A stretch of DNA of 64,000 bases. Origin: Polynucleobacter sp. JS-JIR-II-b4. Lineage in GTDB: Bacteria > Pseudomonadota > Gammaproteobacteria > Burkholderiales > Burkholderiaceae. The position numbers were made by a program, and so were the translations under genes. This document shows positions 28,639 to 38,369 of the stretch, in pieces; the first letter of the stretch is position 1; the number at the start of each line of letters is the position of its first letter. Under the pieces are notes generated by a model. The model worked only from the letters and a program-made list of their open reading frames with translations, was not told the origin of the DNA and did no database searches. The stretch is taken from NCBI RefSeq assembly GCF_018687815.1, contig NZ_CP061306.1, positions 1,364,001 through 1,428,000 of the forward strand, in the 5' to 3' direction.

Positions 28639-29943
28639 CTAGGCCTGCATTAATCGGCCAACTGCACGTGAATAATCAATTTCCCCATGGGTAAAGCGCT
28701 CATGATTCTCCTCAACAGAGGAAAGATCGTACAAATAATTAACCATGAGTGCTGCTGACTGTCGTAAACCCTTGCGAGAGAGATCTCCAGCCCAGTTAAT
28801 TTGATGAAGCTTGGCGCCATTACCCAAGTGAAACTTAGCAACCGGGTTACCGTTACGACCAGCAGAGCCTAAGCCCAAGTAAATACTTGCGAGACATAGT
28901 AAAGCGGCTTTTTCTTTTTCAGTAGCATTGTCTGGATGCCAGCCAGCACTTAAACGCTCAGGCCAAGAGCGATGAGCAAGTCCAAGGGCTTCTAAGGATT
29001 GCTCGCGCGCTGTACGAATTGCAGGCTTGAGTTGAGTGCCGGTCTTTTCGCCGCCAATATCTGCGCCAGCAGCAACCCAGTCAATGAAGCCTGGAATAGG
29101 TGAAAGCGTCACAAAGGTTTTGAGACCAGGGAATTCTGCATGCAATTGTTCTGCAACGCGCTTAATCAAGAAGTTACCCATGGAAACGCCGCGCAAGCCT
29201 GGCTCACAGTTACTAATGGAATAAAAAGCAGCCACTTTATATTGCGAAGTTTGATGAACGGTCTCCGCCTTCTTATCTACCAACGGAGTGATGACAGCGG
29301 GGATCTCTGGCAAAAGCGCTACTTCAACGAAAATCAAAGGCTCATTTGGAAGCTGCGGATGAAAGAAGGCAAAGCAGCGGCGATCAGGCTGTAAGCGGCG
29401 GCGCAGGTCATCCCAGCCATCAATTGCATGAACAGCCTCATGCTGAATGAGCTTTTCAAGAACTTCAGCAGGCGACTTCCAATCTACCCGATGCATCTTC
29501 AAAAATCCTGGGTTAAACCAAGAAGATAAGAGGTGACGCAAGTCAAAATCAACCGCAGTTAACTCAGGTTGCTTTTCGAGCAACTGCAACAGATCACGAC
29601 GCATTCCTACTAACGCAGCAGTTCCATTGGTTGCGCGATTCAGTCGACGAAACAATTCTTGCCTCGGCGGCTCAGTCACACGCTGTAATTTAATGTAATT
29701 ACGAGCACTTGCTTCTGCTGAAAAATTTTGCGCGGCAGCCATGACTGCAGCAGCATCAGGATTGAGTTTTTCAAATAGAAAATTGAAAAATTTAGAATGT
29801 TGATCTTTGGAGAGCTTGCGATAGTTGTGGATCACATCGTCAGCCATGCTGACGGCATTCGATTCACCACGCTCTGAAATGAGTCGGTTGACCGCGCCGG
29901 TAACGCGGGAAAAGTAACGGGCTTTTGCTAGCTTTTCAAGCAT
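28639..29943 (-). CDS. matA: Malonyl-CoA decarboxylase
   Basis: Converts malonyl-CoA to acetyl-CoA and CO2. The 434-residue protein has the helical N-terminal domain and the C-terminal acetyltransferase-like domain of the MCD family, with FFHPQLPNEPLIFVEVALL, FYSISNCEPGLRGVSMGN and FVTLSPIPGF; the His and Ser of these segments belong to the known active site. It heads the malonate operon (decarboxylase, TRAP transporter, synthetase). GAGAG about six bases before the ATG is the ribosome site. Overlapping inverted repeats lie upstream. Confidence 0.94.
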   Translation of the reverse strand: MLEKLAKARYFSRVTGAVNRLISERGESNAVSMADDVIHNYRKLSKDQHSKFFNFLFEKLNPDAAAVMAAAQNFSAEASARNYIKLQRVTEPPRQELFRRLNRATNGTAALVGMRRDLLQLLEKQPELTAVDFDLRHLLSSWFNPGFLKMHRVDWKSPAEVLEKLIQHEAVHAIDGWDDLRRRLQPDRRCFAFFHPQLPNEPLIFVEVALLPEIPAVITPLVDKKAETVHQTSQYKVAAFYSISNCEPGLRGVSMGNFLIKRVAEQLHAEFPGLKTFVTLSPIPGFIDWVAAGADIGGEKTGTQLKPAIRTAREQSLEALGLAHRSWPERLSAGWHPDNATEKEKAALLCLASIYLGLGSAGRNGNPVAKFHLGNGAKLHQINWAGDLSRKGLRQSAALMVNYLYDLSSVEENHERFTHGEIDYSRAVGRLMQA

Positions 29944-30019
29944 GTATATCTCTCAAAGAATTCAACCCAAAGGGTGAGGGGTTGAGCACTAATGTATAGC
30001 TGAGCCATACCTGAATCAA

Positions 30020-30054
30020 TTAATGAAAGTATATATTCATTAACTTTAAGTTAA
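30020..30054. promoter_or_regulatory. Overlapping inverted repeats upstream of the malonate operon
   Basis: TTAATGAA and TTCATTAA (30020-30027, 30036-30043) form one repeat with an 8-base spacer; TTAACTT-T-AAGTTAA (30040-30054) forms another that shares its outer bases. They lie 75-110 bases before the malonyl-CoA decarboxylase start, where a LysR-type activator would bind. The adjacent LysR gene is the obvious candidate. Two registers could reflect recognition and activation sites. Confidence 0.55.
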
Positions 30055-30081
30055 TAGATTAGCTAACGTGTTAAGACAGGG

Positions 30082-30990
30082 TTAGGAATTATTGCGATGC
30101 AACATGCGGGTTTCAGCCGCTAGAGCGAGGATATTGGGGTTTGATTCATTAGCCTGGAGGTACATTAGGGCAATATGTTGGGTTACCTGATATTTTGGCA
30201 ATAAAGGGGTAAATTCAATCGCATCACCCATTAAAGCCTTCACCCGACCAGGCAGCAAAGATCTTCCCAGGTCGCCTGAGACCATATTCATGAGAGAAAA
30301 GATATCGCCCACCTTCATCACCACATTGGGGGCAAATCCAGCTAACTGGAAAGCTTCATAAAACCCTGAAGTGGTGGCAAAACCATCTTGAAGGGTCAGA
30401 AACTTCTCATTTTGGTACTCGGATAAATCAATATTGGCTTCGGTTGGCTTATTGTTTTTTGAGGAGGCTAAAAACAACTGGTCCTCAAAAAGAGGAACTA
30501 CCTGGACGCCCTCTGGAAGATCTCTTGTAGGAACTGCCATGACTACTGCATCTACATTACCCTCGCTGAGCCGCTTCATCAAATCCTCGTTAGATCCCAG
30601 ATATAAATCAATATCCAAATCAGGTCTACGAATTTTGGTGCCCATGATGACTCTAGGAATGATATTGGCAGTCAAAGAGTACATTGACCCTAGACGAATT
30701 TGCCCGCTCTCGACACCGGCCTTGGCTCTAGTCTTTTTTAGAACGCGGTCTACATCGGCCAATAAATCTGCACTTGCTTCAGCCAAATAAATAGCAGCTG
30801 GCAAAGCTTTTAACTGACGCCCATCTTTTACAAATAGAGCGCACCCTATTCCGGATTCCAGCGAATGCAATGCCTTGTGAATACTGACTGAACTTAAGCG
30901 TAACTCTTCCGCTGTTTTAGAAAGACTGCCAGTCCGTATAAACGAGCACAGTACCTCTAATTTTCGAAGTGTTAGCTCTTCATTCAGCAT
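30082..30990 (-). CDS. LysR-family regulator, probably of malonate genes
   Basis: A 302-residue protein with an N-terminal winged helix-turn-helix (LRKLEVLCSFIRTGSLSKTAEELRLS, SVSIHKALHSLESGIGC) and a C-terminal effector-binding domain of the periplasmic-binding-protein fold. It lies directly upstream of the malonate operon on the same strand, not divergently as is usual for LysR. The repeats between it and malonyl-CoA decarboxylase suggest control of that operon. It lies 7 bases after lgt. Confidence 0.83.
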   Translation of the reverse strand: MLNEELTLRKLEVLCSFIRTGSLSKTAEELRLSSVSIHKALHSLESGIGCALFVKDGRQLKALPAAIYLAEASADLLADVDRVLKKTRAKAGVESGQIRLGSMYSLTANIIPRVIMGTKIRRPDLDIDLYLGSNEDLMKRLSEGNVDAVVMAVPTRDLPEGVQVVPLFEDQLFLASSKNNKPTEANIDLSEYQNEKFLTLQDGFATTSGFYEAFQLAGFAPNVVMKVGDIFSLMNMVSGDLGRSLLPGRVKALMGDAIEFTPLLPKYQVTQHIALMYLQANESNPNILALAAETRMLHRNNS

Positions 30991-30997
30991 GCGCTAA

Positions 30998-31786
30998 TTA
31001 TTGACTCTTGGATTTGAATGCAGTCATGAGATAGAGGCCAAACAACATCATTGGCACACACAACCACTGACCCATAGATAAGCCCAAGCCCAAGAGGCCC
31101 AAGAAGGAATCGGGCTCACGCGCATACTCCGCTAAGAAACGGCAAATACCGTAACCCAACAAGAAAAATCCGGACACCTGACCAACACGTCTAGGCCTAC
31201 CTGCATAAATCCAGAGCGCAATACCGAGCAGCACACCTTCACCAAGCAGTTGATAAATCTGCGATGGATGGCGTGGGATGGAATCCACTAAAGGAAAAAT
31301 CATCGCCCAAGGTAAATCAGTAGGCCTGCCCCATAACTCACCATTAATAAAGTTCCCCAGTCGACCGAAAGCCAAGCCAAAGGGAACTAGTGGCGCAACC
31401 AAATCACTCACGACAAAAAAGGTGGTCTTGTGTTTTTTAGCGAACCAGAAGAGTGCAACCAGCACCCCTAACAAGCCGCCATGAAAAGACATGCCGCCTT
31501 CCCAAATTTTAAAAATACTCAAAGGATGAGTTAGATAGAAGCCTGGCATATAAAACAAGGTGTAACCCAAACGACCACCTAGCACCACGCCAAGAACGCC
31601 GGCAAAAAGAAGATCCTCAAGATCTTTATAGGTCCAACCCAGGGCTTGGTAGCGTGGGGCGAGAATACGCAAGCGCCCTAGAAGTAAAAATTGAACGAAG
31701 GCCATTAAATACATCAAGCCATACCAATGAATTGCAAAAGATCCAATACGAATTGCTGCAGGGTCAAACTGTGGATGAATCAACAT
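30998..31786 (-). CDS. lgt: Prolipoprotein diacylglyceryl transferase
   Basis: Inner-membrane enzyme that adds diacylglycerol from phosphatidylglycerol to the lipobox cysteine of prolipoproteins. The 262-residue protein has seven membrane segments, the essential motif SFHGGLLG and the Lgt signature [17 protein letters not shown]. The ATG is followed by [13 protein letters not shown], the standard N-terminus of this family. It follows holC by 5 bases on the same strand. Confidence 0.96.
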   Translation of the reverse strand: MLIHPQFDPAAIRIGSFAIHWYGLMYLMAFVQFLLLGRLRILAPRYQALGWTYKDLEDLLFAGVLGVVLGGRLGYTLFYMPGFYLTHPLSIFKIWEGGMSFHGGLLGVLVALFWFAKKHKTTFFVVSDLVAPLVPFGLAFGRLGNFINGELWGRPTDLPWAMIFPLVDSIPRHPSQIYQLLGEGVLLGIALWIYAGRPRRVGQVSGFFLLGYGICRFLAEYAREPDSFLGLLGLGLSMGQWLCVPMMLFGLYLMTAFKSKSQ

Positions 31787-31791
31787 AGCTC

Positions 31792-32256
31792 TTAGTTTTT
31801 GGATTGATCGAAGTTATGCAGCTCATGGCCCAACTCTCGATAAGCCTTAAAGCGCTCGCGCCCTGCCAATCGCTCTGCTTCATTCACAGTGACCACCTCA
31901 ACGATTCTGGGAAAGCGCGCAACCAAGGCTGGCACATCAGCAGGCATACGCATTCCCAAATGAATCATGACATCAGCATGGGGAATACCGCTCAAGGATG
32001 GGGAAGCAAAGTCATCCGTTAGTACTATTGGGGTTTCGGCTGCGGCCTCGTCCTCAATAAAACAGTGCGGCAAAAAATCAGTACTACTAAATGCCCAAAG
32101 AAGTTCATTCAGCTTTTTCAGATCCGCCTTCTCGCCCACCATCAGAATATTGCGGACTGGTTCACCTTCTGGCGTAGCGCTCCAAATCTTCCGCGTGAGG
32201 CGACAAGCGTATTCGAGCTTGTCACTAACATTGCTATGAAAATCGATTCGAGCCAT
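31792..32256 (-). CDS. holC: DNA polymerase III chi subunit
   Basis: Clamp-loader accessory protein that contacts single-stranded-DNA-binding protein, 154 residues. The pattern [19 protein letters not shown] at the N-terminus and [19 protein letters not shown] and RFPRIVEVV in the rest match HolC. The order pepA-holC is common in proteobacteria and supports the call; pepA ends 27 bases upstream. Confidence 0.92.
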   Translation of the reverse strand: MARIDFHSNVSDKLEYACRLTRKIWSATPEGEPVRNILMVGEKADLKKLNELLWAFSSTDFLPHCFIEDEAAAETPIVLTDDFASPSLSGIPHADVMIHLGMRMPADVPALVARFPRIVEVVTVNEAERLAGRERFKAYRELGHELHNFDQSKN

Positions 32257-32283
32257 TCAATATTTACCCAGGATATAGAGTGC

Positions 32284-33894
32284 TTACTTGCGCTCGAGCA
32301 AGAAGTTCACTAAAAGCGGCACAGGACGACCGGTAGAGCCCTTGGCGGCGCCACTCTTCCATGCAGTGCCAGCGATATCCAAGTGCGCCCATTTGTATTT
32401 CTCGGTAAAGCGAGACAAGAAGCAGGCTGCTGTCACACTGCCAGCTGGACGACCACCAATATTGGCCACATCTGCAAAATTGGATTTAAGTTGCTCATGA
32501 TAGGCCGCATCCAAAGGCAAACGCCATACGGTATCTAAAGAAGCATGACCCGCTTTAGTCAGCTCACTTACCAAGTTCTCATCTTCAGAAAACAAACCGC
32601 TGTGCACATGACCCAAGGCAATCACGCAAGCACCAGTTAAGGTGGCAACGTCAATCACTGCTGCCGGTTTAAAGCGCTCTACATAAGTCAGCGCATCACA
32701 CAAAATTAAGCGTCCCTCTGCATCAGTGTTGAGAATCTCAATAGTCTGTCCAGACATGCTCTTCACAATATCGCCAGGACGAGTGGCTTGGCCTGATGGC
32801 ATATTTTCACAAGTAGGAATGACGCCAATCACATTCTTCTTCAATTTCATTAAAGCAACGGAGTACATCGTACCGATCACTGAAGCTGCGCCACACATGT
32901 CGTACTTCATTTCATCCATGGCTTCACCTGGCTTTAATGAAATTCCGCCAGTATCAAAAGTAATTCCCTTGCCCACCAAAACAATCGGCGCCTCTCCTGC
33001 TTTGCCACCTTGATGTTTCATCACAATAAATTGCGGCGGGGTAGCGGATCCTTTGGCAACGGATAAAAATGAACCCATTCCCAATGCTTCAATTTGCTTA
33101 AGCCCAAGCACATCCACTTTCAGAGCAGTTTTTTTACTTAAGCCCTGCGCTGTCTTGCCGAGGTAGGTAGGTGTACAGATGTTTGGGGGGAGGTTACCCA
33201 AATCCTTCGCCAGATTCATACCCTCCACCATAGCTACGCCCTGCTCTACCGCAGGCTTCAGCTCTTTAGCGCAGGCATCGTTACCTGCAAAGACGAGATG
33301 CTTAAATATGTCTGCTTTATCTTTTACTTTGAATTTCATTGCTGGTTGACGCACGCCAAAACGATAGGCTTGGTCGCCAGCGTATTGAACTGTAAGACGA
33401 ACCTCTTCGGCAATGAAGTCAGCTTTGTGTGCAAGCGCAAAACTTGGTGTAAACCAAAGCGCACTTTCAATTGATCCGCCACTTAAAACCTTCAAAGCTG
33501 CACGAGCAACTTTGGAATAGGTAGTCAAACTCCGTTCGCTAGCAAGATGTACATCGCCCAAACTCACTAGCAATACTCTTTTTGCTTTAACGCCATTGCT
33601 AGACCAAGATTTTTCTGCACGCAACATGCATACGGAAGCTTGCTTGGAATCTAAATCCCCAAGAATATTGGCGTGATTGACTGCGCCTCCGAGCAAGAGA
33701 TCTAACTCTGGCAAAAATCCTACTTTTGCCTTGGCGCCCTTAGCGCCTGAGAAACTATCTAAATCCGCCTGGGAATATGCCAAAACCAAGCAGTCGGTAT
33801 TGTTGCTAAGCAAGGATTTGAGGCTAGATTTCTGGAGTTTTAGGCTCTGAAGGTCTGCTTGAGGGAAAATCTTGGTGCTGAATTGAATTGTCAT
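32284..33894 (-). CDS. pepA: Cytosol (leucyl) aminopeptidase
   Basis: Two-metal aminopeptidase of 536 residues. The M17 family signature NTDAEGRL is present, with metal ligands in VGKGITFDTGGISLKP and DMCGAASVIG. The N-terminal half is the variable macro-like domain used for hexamer formation and, in E. coli, DNA binding. It lies upstream of holC and lgt on the same strand and faces lptF across a 157-base gap, which holds both promoters; this pepA/lptF arrangement is widespread. Confidence 0.96.
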   Translation of the reverse strand: MTIQFSTKIFPQADLQSLKLQKSSLKSLLSNNTDCLVLAYSQADLDSFSGAKGAKAKVGFLPELDLLLGGAVNHANILGDLDSKQASVCMLRAEKSWSSNGVKAKRVLLVSLGDVHLASERSLTTYSKVARAALKVLSGGSIESALWFTPSFALAHKADFIAEEVRLTVQYAGDQAYRFGVRQPAMKFKVKDKADIFKHLVFAGNDACAKELKPAVEQGVAMVEGMNLAKDLGNLPPNICTPTYLGKTAQGLSKKTALKVDVLGLKQIEALGMGSFLSVAKGSATPPQFIVMKHQGGKAGEAPIVLVGKGITFDTGGISLKPGEAMDEMKYDMCGAASVIGTMYSVALMKLKKNVIGVIPTCENMPSGQATRPGDIVKSMSGQTIEILNTDAEGRLILCDALTYVERFKPAAVIDVATLTGACVIALGHVHSGLFSEDENLVSELTKAGHASLDTVWRLPLDAAYHEQLKSNFADVANIGGRPAGSVTAACFLSRFTEKYKWAHLDIAGTAWKSGAAKGSTGRPVPLLVNFLLERK

Positions 33895-34051
33895 AATCTA
33901 TTAAGGTGTTTTGGTCGATTCAAAAGGGGTAATCTGCTAATTTGGGACGTTTATCCATTATCCTCCGACATGAGAATAACTTCCCTTACCTCCAGCAATA
34001 TAAGCCATTTACAAGCCCAATAACCTTTCGAATCCAGACCTATAAATTCTC

Positions 34052-35167
34052 ATGATTTTTAACCAGGCCCTTCGCCGCGAACTCAGTTTTACGACTGGCG
34101 GGGTCTTTTTGGTCTTAGTCACCATTATGGTGACCACCTTGGTGATCCGAATTTTGGGTTATGCCGCTAACGGGGCGGTCAATCCAGAAGATGCACTCGT
34201 TTTGATTGCTTTGGCTACCCTGGGTTATCTTGCCGTTCTTTTAACAGTCTCTCTATTTGTCGCAACCCTCATTGTTCTGGTGCGCTGGTACAAAGACTCA
34301 GAAATGATTGTGTGGTTTGCTAGTGGCTTAAGCGTTACCAATCTCATTCGCCCTATCATGCAATTTGCTACGCCGCTCATCATTGTGATCGCGCTTCTGG
34401 CTCTTTTTGTCTGGCCCTGGGCAAACCGAGAATCTACTTTAATTAGTCAACGCTTTCAACAACGTGATGATGTATCCATGGTGAGTGCTGGACAATTCAA
34501 AGAGTCCGCAAAAGCAGAGCGCGTATTTTTCATTGAAGAGCTCGATGTTGATAAAAGTGAAGTCAAGAATATCTTCGTAGCCGACTCTAAGAATGGTCGA
34601 CTGAGTATTGCAGTTTCCCAAACTGGCTATATTCAAAACTCTGCAGGTGGCGAGAAATCTATCGTGCTGCATAACGGCAGGCGCTATGAGGGGCAACCCA
34701 CGCAGCCCGATTTCAGAATTCTGGAATTTAATGAATACAGTACCAAGATACGGAGTAAAGAATCATTGGCGCCCGCACCACGTGATCGCGAGAAGACAAT
34801 CACTGAACTTTTAAATGATCCTAATCCAGCCTCTATCAACCCTAATCGTGCTGAGTTACTGTGGCGTATTGGCTTGCCATTAATGGCATTGGGTTTGGTG
34901 CTGATTGCAATTCCGCTGGCTTATGTGAACCCTCGCTTGGGTAATTACACTGCGATGTTTTATGCGGTCTTAATTTATTTAATCTATAGCAACTTGCTTA
35001 ACCTAACGCAAAATTTTGTCTCGCAAGGCAAGGTCAGTGTTTTTGTTGCCATCTGGCCTATTCATTTGCTTGCCCTCTTAATTGCGACAGCCTTAATTCG
35101 CAATCGTATTAATCCCTCTCTAAAGTGGTGGCGCCGTCAATTGCCCGCCTCTATGGCCACCAAATGA
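34052..35167 (+). CDS. lptF: LPS export permease LptF
   Basis: Inner-membrane half of the LptB2FG transporter that extracts lipopolysaccharide and passes it to LptC and LptA. The 371-residue protein has three N-terminal and three C-terminal membrane segments around a periplasmic beta-jellyroll; FNQALRRELSFTTGGVFLV and the coupling segment YKDSEMIVWFASGLS are typical. Its stop overlaps the lptG start (ATGA). It diverges from pepA. Confidence 0.94.
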   Translation: MIFNQALRRELSFTTGGVFLVLVTIMVTTLVIRILGYAANGAVNPEDALVLIALATLGYLAVLLTVSLFVATLIVLVRWYKDSEMIVWFASGLSVTNLIRPIMQFATPLIIVIALLALFVWPWANRESTLISQRFQQRDDVSMVSAGQFKESAKAERVFFIEELDVDKSEVKNIFVADSKNGRLSIAVSQTGYIQNSAGGEKSIVLHNGRRYEGQPTQPDFRILEFNEYSTKIRSKESLAPAPRDREKTITELLNDPNPASINPNRAELLWRIGLPLMALGLVLIAIPLAYVNPRLGNYTAMFYAVLIYLIYSNLLNLTQNFVSQGKVSVFVAIWPIHLLALLIATALIRNRINPSLKWWRRQLPASMATK

Positions 35168-36318
35168 AATTGCTCTTTCCTTTCATTTACGAGCGCTATT
35201 TAGCCAAGCAGATTTATGCTGCTTTTGGCTTTATCTTGTTCGCCTTGGTAGCTTTGTTTTTGTTCTTCGATATCTTGAGCGAGTTAGGGTCTGTGCAAGG
35301 AGCCTACACACTTCCTCTAGCGCTACTTCATGTTCTTCTAAAAGCGCCAAGCCGAATCTCTGAAATCATCCCCATTGCAGGCTTGATTGGCAGTATCTAT
35401 GTGTTTGCAATGCTGGCTAGCCAGTCTGAATTCACCATTTTGCGCATCGCTGGATTAGACGTTAAACGCGGGCTCATTACCCTCACAAAAATTTCCCTTC
35501 CCTTAGTAGCGCTCACACTCATCATGAGTGAATGGGTTGGCCCTTATTCCGAGGCAAAGTCTGATCAGATTAGGATGAAGGCTATGGGCTCAGCCTATAC
35601 GTCACAATTTAAAACAGGTGTTTGGGTAAAGGATCGCTTACGCGATGAGGATGGTAGCGGACCTGTGAGACCTGGAGTGCGCTATGTCAACGTAGGTAAG
35701 GTTGATAAAGATAATGAGATTCAAAATATCCGCATGTATGAGTTTGATGACACCTATCATCTTCTCTCTATTCGTAGCGCAGTCTCCGGACAGTTTGATG
35801 AGACTGGCATCTGGGTTTTAAATGACGTCACCGAAACTCGCTTTAAAGAAACCAAGCAGTCTGACCCACTGAACCCCGTTTTTTCTGCACAAACTTTTAC
35901 GCATCCGATTCTCACTCTGGAGTCGGAGGTCACGCCCCAAATTTTGAATGTGCTCTTAATCAGCCCTGAAAAAATGTCGATCATGAGCTTAGGTCGCTTC
36001 ATCTCTCACCTGCGTGAAAACAAACAAGATGCGCAAAGACATTCCATTGCTTTCTGGAAGAAGGTGGTTTATCCCTTCACAATTTTTGTGATGCTCACAC
36101 TAGCCCTTCCGTTTGCATACCTTAAGGTTCGAGCAGGTAGTGTTGGTATCAAGGTGTTTGGTGGAATCATGCTGGGTATGAGCTTCCAGCTGTTTAACTC
36201 CCTCTTCTCTAACGTTGGGCTCTTAGGTTCTTGGCCAGCACTACTAACAGCGCTTACCCCGCCTTTGCTCTACTTCCTTTTGGCGCTATTCGGGTTGCGC
36301 TGGGTTTCTAAGGCTTAA
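35164..36318 (+). CDS. lptG: LPS export permease LptG
   Basis: Partner of LptF in the LPS exporter, 384 residues from the ATG that overlaps the lptF stop; a longer frame from 35125 is rejected because it reads through lptF. ERYLAKQIYAAFGFILFALVALF begins the first membrane segment, the coupling helix SQSEFTILRIAGLD is clear, and the last three membrane segments are in place. The gene is followed by cysB after a 62-base gap with an inverted repeat. Confidence 0.94.
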   Translation: MKLLFPFIYERYLAKQIYAAFGFILFALVALFLFFDILSELGSVQGAYTLPLALLHVLLKAPSRISEIIPIAGLIGSIYVFAMLASQSEFTILRIAGLDVKRGLITLTKISLPLVALTLIMSEWVGPYSEAKSDQIRMKAMGSAYTSQFKTGVWVKDRLRDEDGSGPVRPGVRYVNVGKVDKDNEIQNIRMYEFDDTYHLLSIRSAVSGQFDETGIWVLNDVTETRFKETKQSDPLNPVFSAQTFTHPILTLESEVTPQILNVLLISPEKMSIMSLGRFISHLRENKQDAQRHSIAFWKKVVYPFTIFVMLTLALPFAYLKVRAGSVGIKVFGGIMLGMSFQLFNSLFSNVGLLGSWPALLTALTPPLLYFLLALFGLRWVSKA

Positions 36319-36341
36319 TACCCAAAAATCATTTAGAATTT

Positions 36342-36377
36342 GATTCCTATATTATTGCTGATATATAGATAGGAATC
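36342..36377. promoter_or_regulatory. Inverted repeat in front of cysB
   Basis: Nine-base arms GATTCCTAT and ATAGGAATC, 18 bases apart, end three bases before the cysB ATG; the right arm includes the ribosome-site AGGA. Such a site suits autoregulation by the LysR-type product. No binding data are available. Confidence 0.5.
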
Positions 36378-36380
36378 CTT

Positions 36381-37322
36381 ATGAATCTCCACCAATTCCG
36401 CTTTGTACGTGAAGCCGTTAGGCAAAACTTCAATTTAACGACAGCAGCTAAAGCCTTATTCACCTCTCAGCCGGGGGTTTCTAAGGCCATTATTGAGTTG
36501 GAAGATGAGTTAGGTGTGGAGATCTTTCGTCGCCATGGCAAGCGCATTCGCTCCTTGACCGAACCAGGTAAACGTATTTTGAGTTCTATTGAGCGCATCC
36601 TCGATGAAGTGGAAACACTGAAGAGAGTGGGTAAAGATTTTGCTAGCCAAGATCAAGGCAGTCTCGTCATTGCCACTACCCATACACAAGCGCGCTACGC
36701 ACTTCCTAAAGTGCTGACTGAATTTACCAAACGCTTTCCAAAAGTTAAGGTGAGTATTCAGCAAGGTAATCCAGGTCAAATTGCAGAGTTACTCACACAT
36801 GATCGTGCAGATATTGCCATTGCTACCGAAGGGATTGCGAATACCCCAGGCGTGCTCGCTTTACCAGGATATCAATGGCAGCACGTACTCATGGTGCCCC
36901 TAAGCCATCCCCTTCTCAACCAGGCAACGCTTACTCTAGAAGAGATTGCTAAGTACCCCATCATCACTTACGACAAAGCATTTGCTGGTCGCAGCAAGAT
37001 TGATGCAGCCTTTGCACAAAGAAATATTGCGCCCGATATTATTTTGGAAGCCATCGATGCTGACGTCATTAAGACTTATGTAGAGACGGGTATGGGCATT
37101 GGTATTGTTGCGGGTCATGCTTATGACCCTGATCGAGATCGCAATCTCAAGGTCATTCCTGCGGGACATTTATTTGGCAACAACGTCACCCATATTGGTG
37201 TTAAACAAGGCGCCTACCTCAGGTCCTTTGTTTACACCTTCATTGAACTCTTCTCACCAACACTCACGAAGAAGATTGTTGAGCAGGCAATGAATAACGA
37301 ATCCGAGACTTACGAAATTTAA
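36381..37322 (+). CDS. cysB: CysB-type LysR regulator
   Basis: Transcriptional activator of sulfate uptake and cysteine synthesis, 313 residues. It begins MNLHQFRFVREAVRQNFNLT with the HTH TTAAKALFTSQPGVSKAI, and the ligand domain has TTHTQARYALP, where the threonines that bind sulfate/N-acetylserine in CysB are conserved, and ETGMGIGIVAGHAYD. This is closer to CysB/Cbl than to general LysR proteins. CysB and Cbl cannot be separated safely; no cys biosynthesis genes lie in the window. Confidence 0.88.
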   Translation: MNLHQFRFVREAVRQNFNLTTAAKALFTSQPGVSKAIIELEDELGVEIFRRHGKRIRSLTEPGKRILSSIERILDEVETLKRVGKDFASQDQGSLVIATTHTQARYALPKVLTEFTKRFPKVKVSIQQGNPGQIAELLTHDRADIAIATEGIANTPGVLALPGYQWQHVLMVPLSHPLLNQATLTLEEIAKYPIITYDKAFAGRSKIDAAFAQRNIAPDIILEAIDADVIKTYVETGMGIGIVAGHAYDPDRDRNLKVIPAGHLFGNNVTHIGVKQGAYLRSFVYTFIELFSPTLTKKIVEQAMNNESETYEI

Positions 37323-37336
37323 ATAATCTGGGGATG

Positions 37337-37360
37337 CTCAAGGACTGAACAGTCTTTGAG
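37337..37360. terminator. Stem-loop between cysB and tRNA-Leu
   Basis: CTCAAG-GACT pairs with AGTC-TTTGAG (one G-T pair) around a GAAC loop, directly at the 3' end of the tRNA gene and 15 bases after cysB. There is no T-run on either strand, so it may be a processing or weak bidirectional end signal. Confidence 0.4.
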
Positions 37361-37445
37361 TGGTGCCTCGGGGCGGACTCGAACCGCCACGCCTTGCGGC
37401 ACCGGATTTTGAGTCCGGCACGTCTACCAATTCCATCACCGAGGC
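37361..37445 (-). tRNA. tRNA-Leu (anticodon CAA)
   Basis: The minus strand reads as an 85-base class II tRNA: acceptor stem GCCTCGG with CCGAGGC, anticodon arm CCGGA-CTCAAAA-TCCGG with anticodon CAA, a variable arm TGCCGCAAGGCG, the T-arm GGTTCGAGTCC and an encoded CCA end. It decodes UUG, a codon also used here as start codon for several genes. Confidence 0.97.
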
Positions 37446-37597
37446 AGGTGTTTGCAGTGGAAATTCTGCTTACTTTGCTACTTTGTTACTACTAAGACAT
37501 GAGAGTGTAACAAAAAATGCTTGCTTACCCCCTACCTTGGGTCTAGAACCCCTTAAAATGAGGTCTTCTAGCCAAATTATTAAAAGGACTTACCCGT

Positions 37598-38317
37598 ATG
37601 GCCGGCCATTCGAAATGGGCCAATATTCAGCACCGCAAAGGTCGTCAGGACGAAAAACGCGGCAAGATTTGGACCAAACTCATTAAAGAAATTACCGTAG
37701 CCGCCAAATTAGGCGGTGGTGATATTGCTACCAACCCACGTTTACGCTTGGCTATTGATAAGGCCAAAGACTCAAATATGCCGAACGATAACGTGCAAAG
37801 AGCAATTCAACGCGGCACCGGATCTCTAGAAGGCGTGAACTACGAAGAAATTCGTTATGAGGGTTATGGCATGAATGGCGCCGCCATTATTGTCGATTGC
37901 TTAACCGATAACCGTACTCGCACCGTTGCAGAGGTTCGCCATGCTTTTAACAAGAATGGCGGCAATATGGGTACCGAAGGTTCTGTTGCTTTTTTATTCA
38001 AGCATTGTGGGCAGATGTTATTTGCCCCAGGCACTAGCGAAGATCAACTCATGGAAGTTGCATTAGATGCTGGCGCTGAAGATGTGATTACTCACGATGA
38101 TGGTTCTTTAGAGGTACTGTCTCCTGTTCCTGATTTTTCAAATGTACAAGATGCTATTAGTAAAGCAGGCCTCAAGCCTGAGCTAGCAACGGTTGCCATG
38201 CGCCCTGAGACTGAGATTGCTTTGGAAGGTGATCAGGCTGAGAGCATGCAGAAATTATTAGATGCGCTCGAGAACTTAGATGACGTTCAAGAAGTGTTTA
38301 CGAACGCTGCACTTTAA
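37598..38317 (+). CDS. yebC: YebC/PmpR-family protein
   Basis: A 239-residue protein of the YebC family, beginning with the signature [20 protein letters not shown]. Members bind DNA as transcriptional regulators or, in recent work, act on ribosomes stalled at polyproline, like mitochondrial TACO1. Three domains are recognisable: the helical N-terminal part, [20 protein letters not shown], and the C-terminal region ending [19 protein letters not shown] lies about ten bases before the ATG. Confidence 0.95.
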   Translation: MAGHSKWANIQHRKGRQDEKRGKIWTKLIKEITVAAKLGGGDIATNPRLRLAIDKAKDSNMPNDNVQRAIQRGTGSLEGVNYEEIRYEGYGMNGAAIIVDCLTDNRTRTVAEVRHAFNKNGGNMGTEGSVAFLFKHCGQMLFAPGTSEDQLMEVALDAGAEDVITHDDGSLEVLSPVPDFSNVQDAISKAGLKPELATVAMRPETEIALEGDQAESMQKLLDALENLDDVQEVFTNAAL

Positions 38318-38369
38318 TTTTTAAATTCATTTTCTTTAATTACTTCATTTAAATACTAGATAGCTTGTT

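Noticed and set aside
37360..37686. Plus-strand frame of 108 codons starting at the tRNA-Leu
   Set aside because: It is the antisense of the tRNA gene followed by the start of yebC in another frame; this kind of frame is a well-known false gene.
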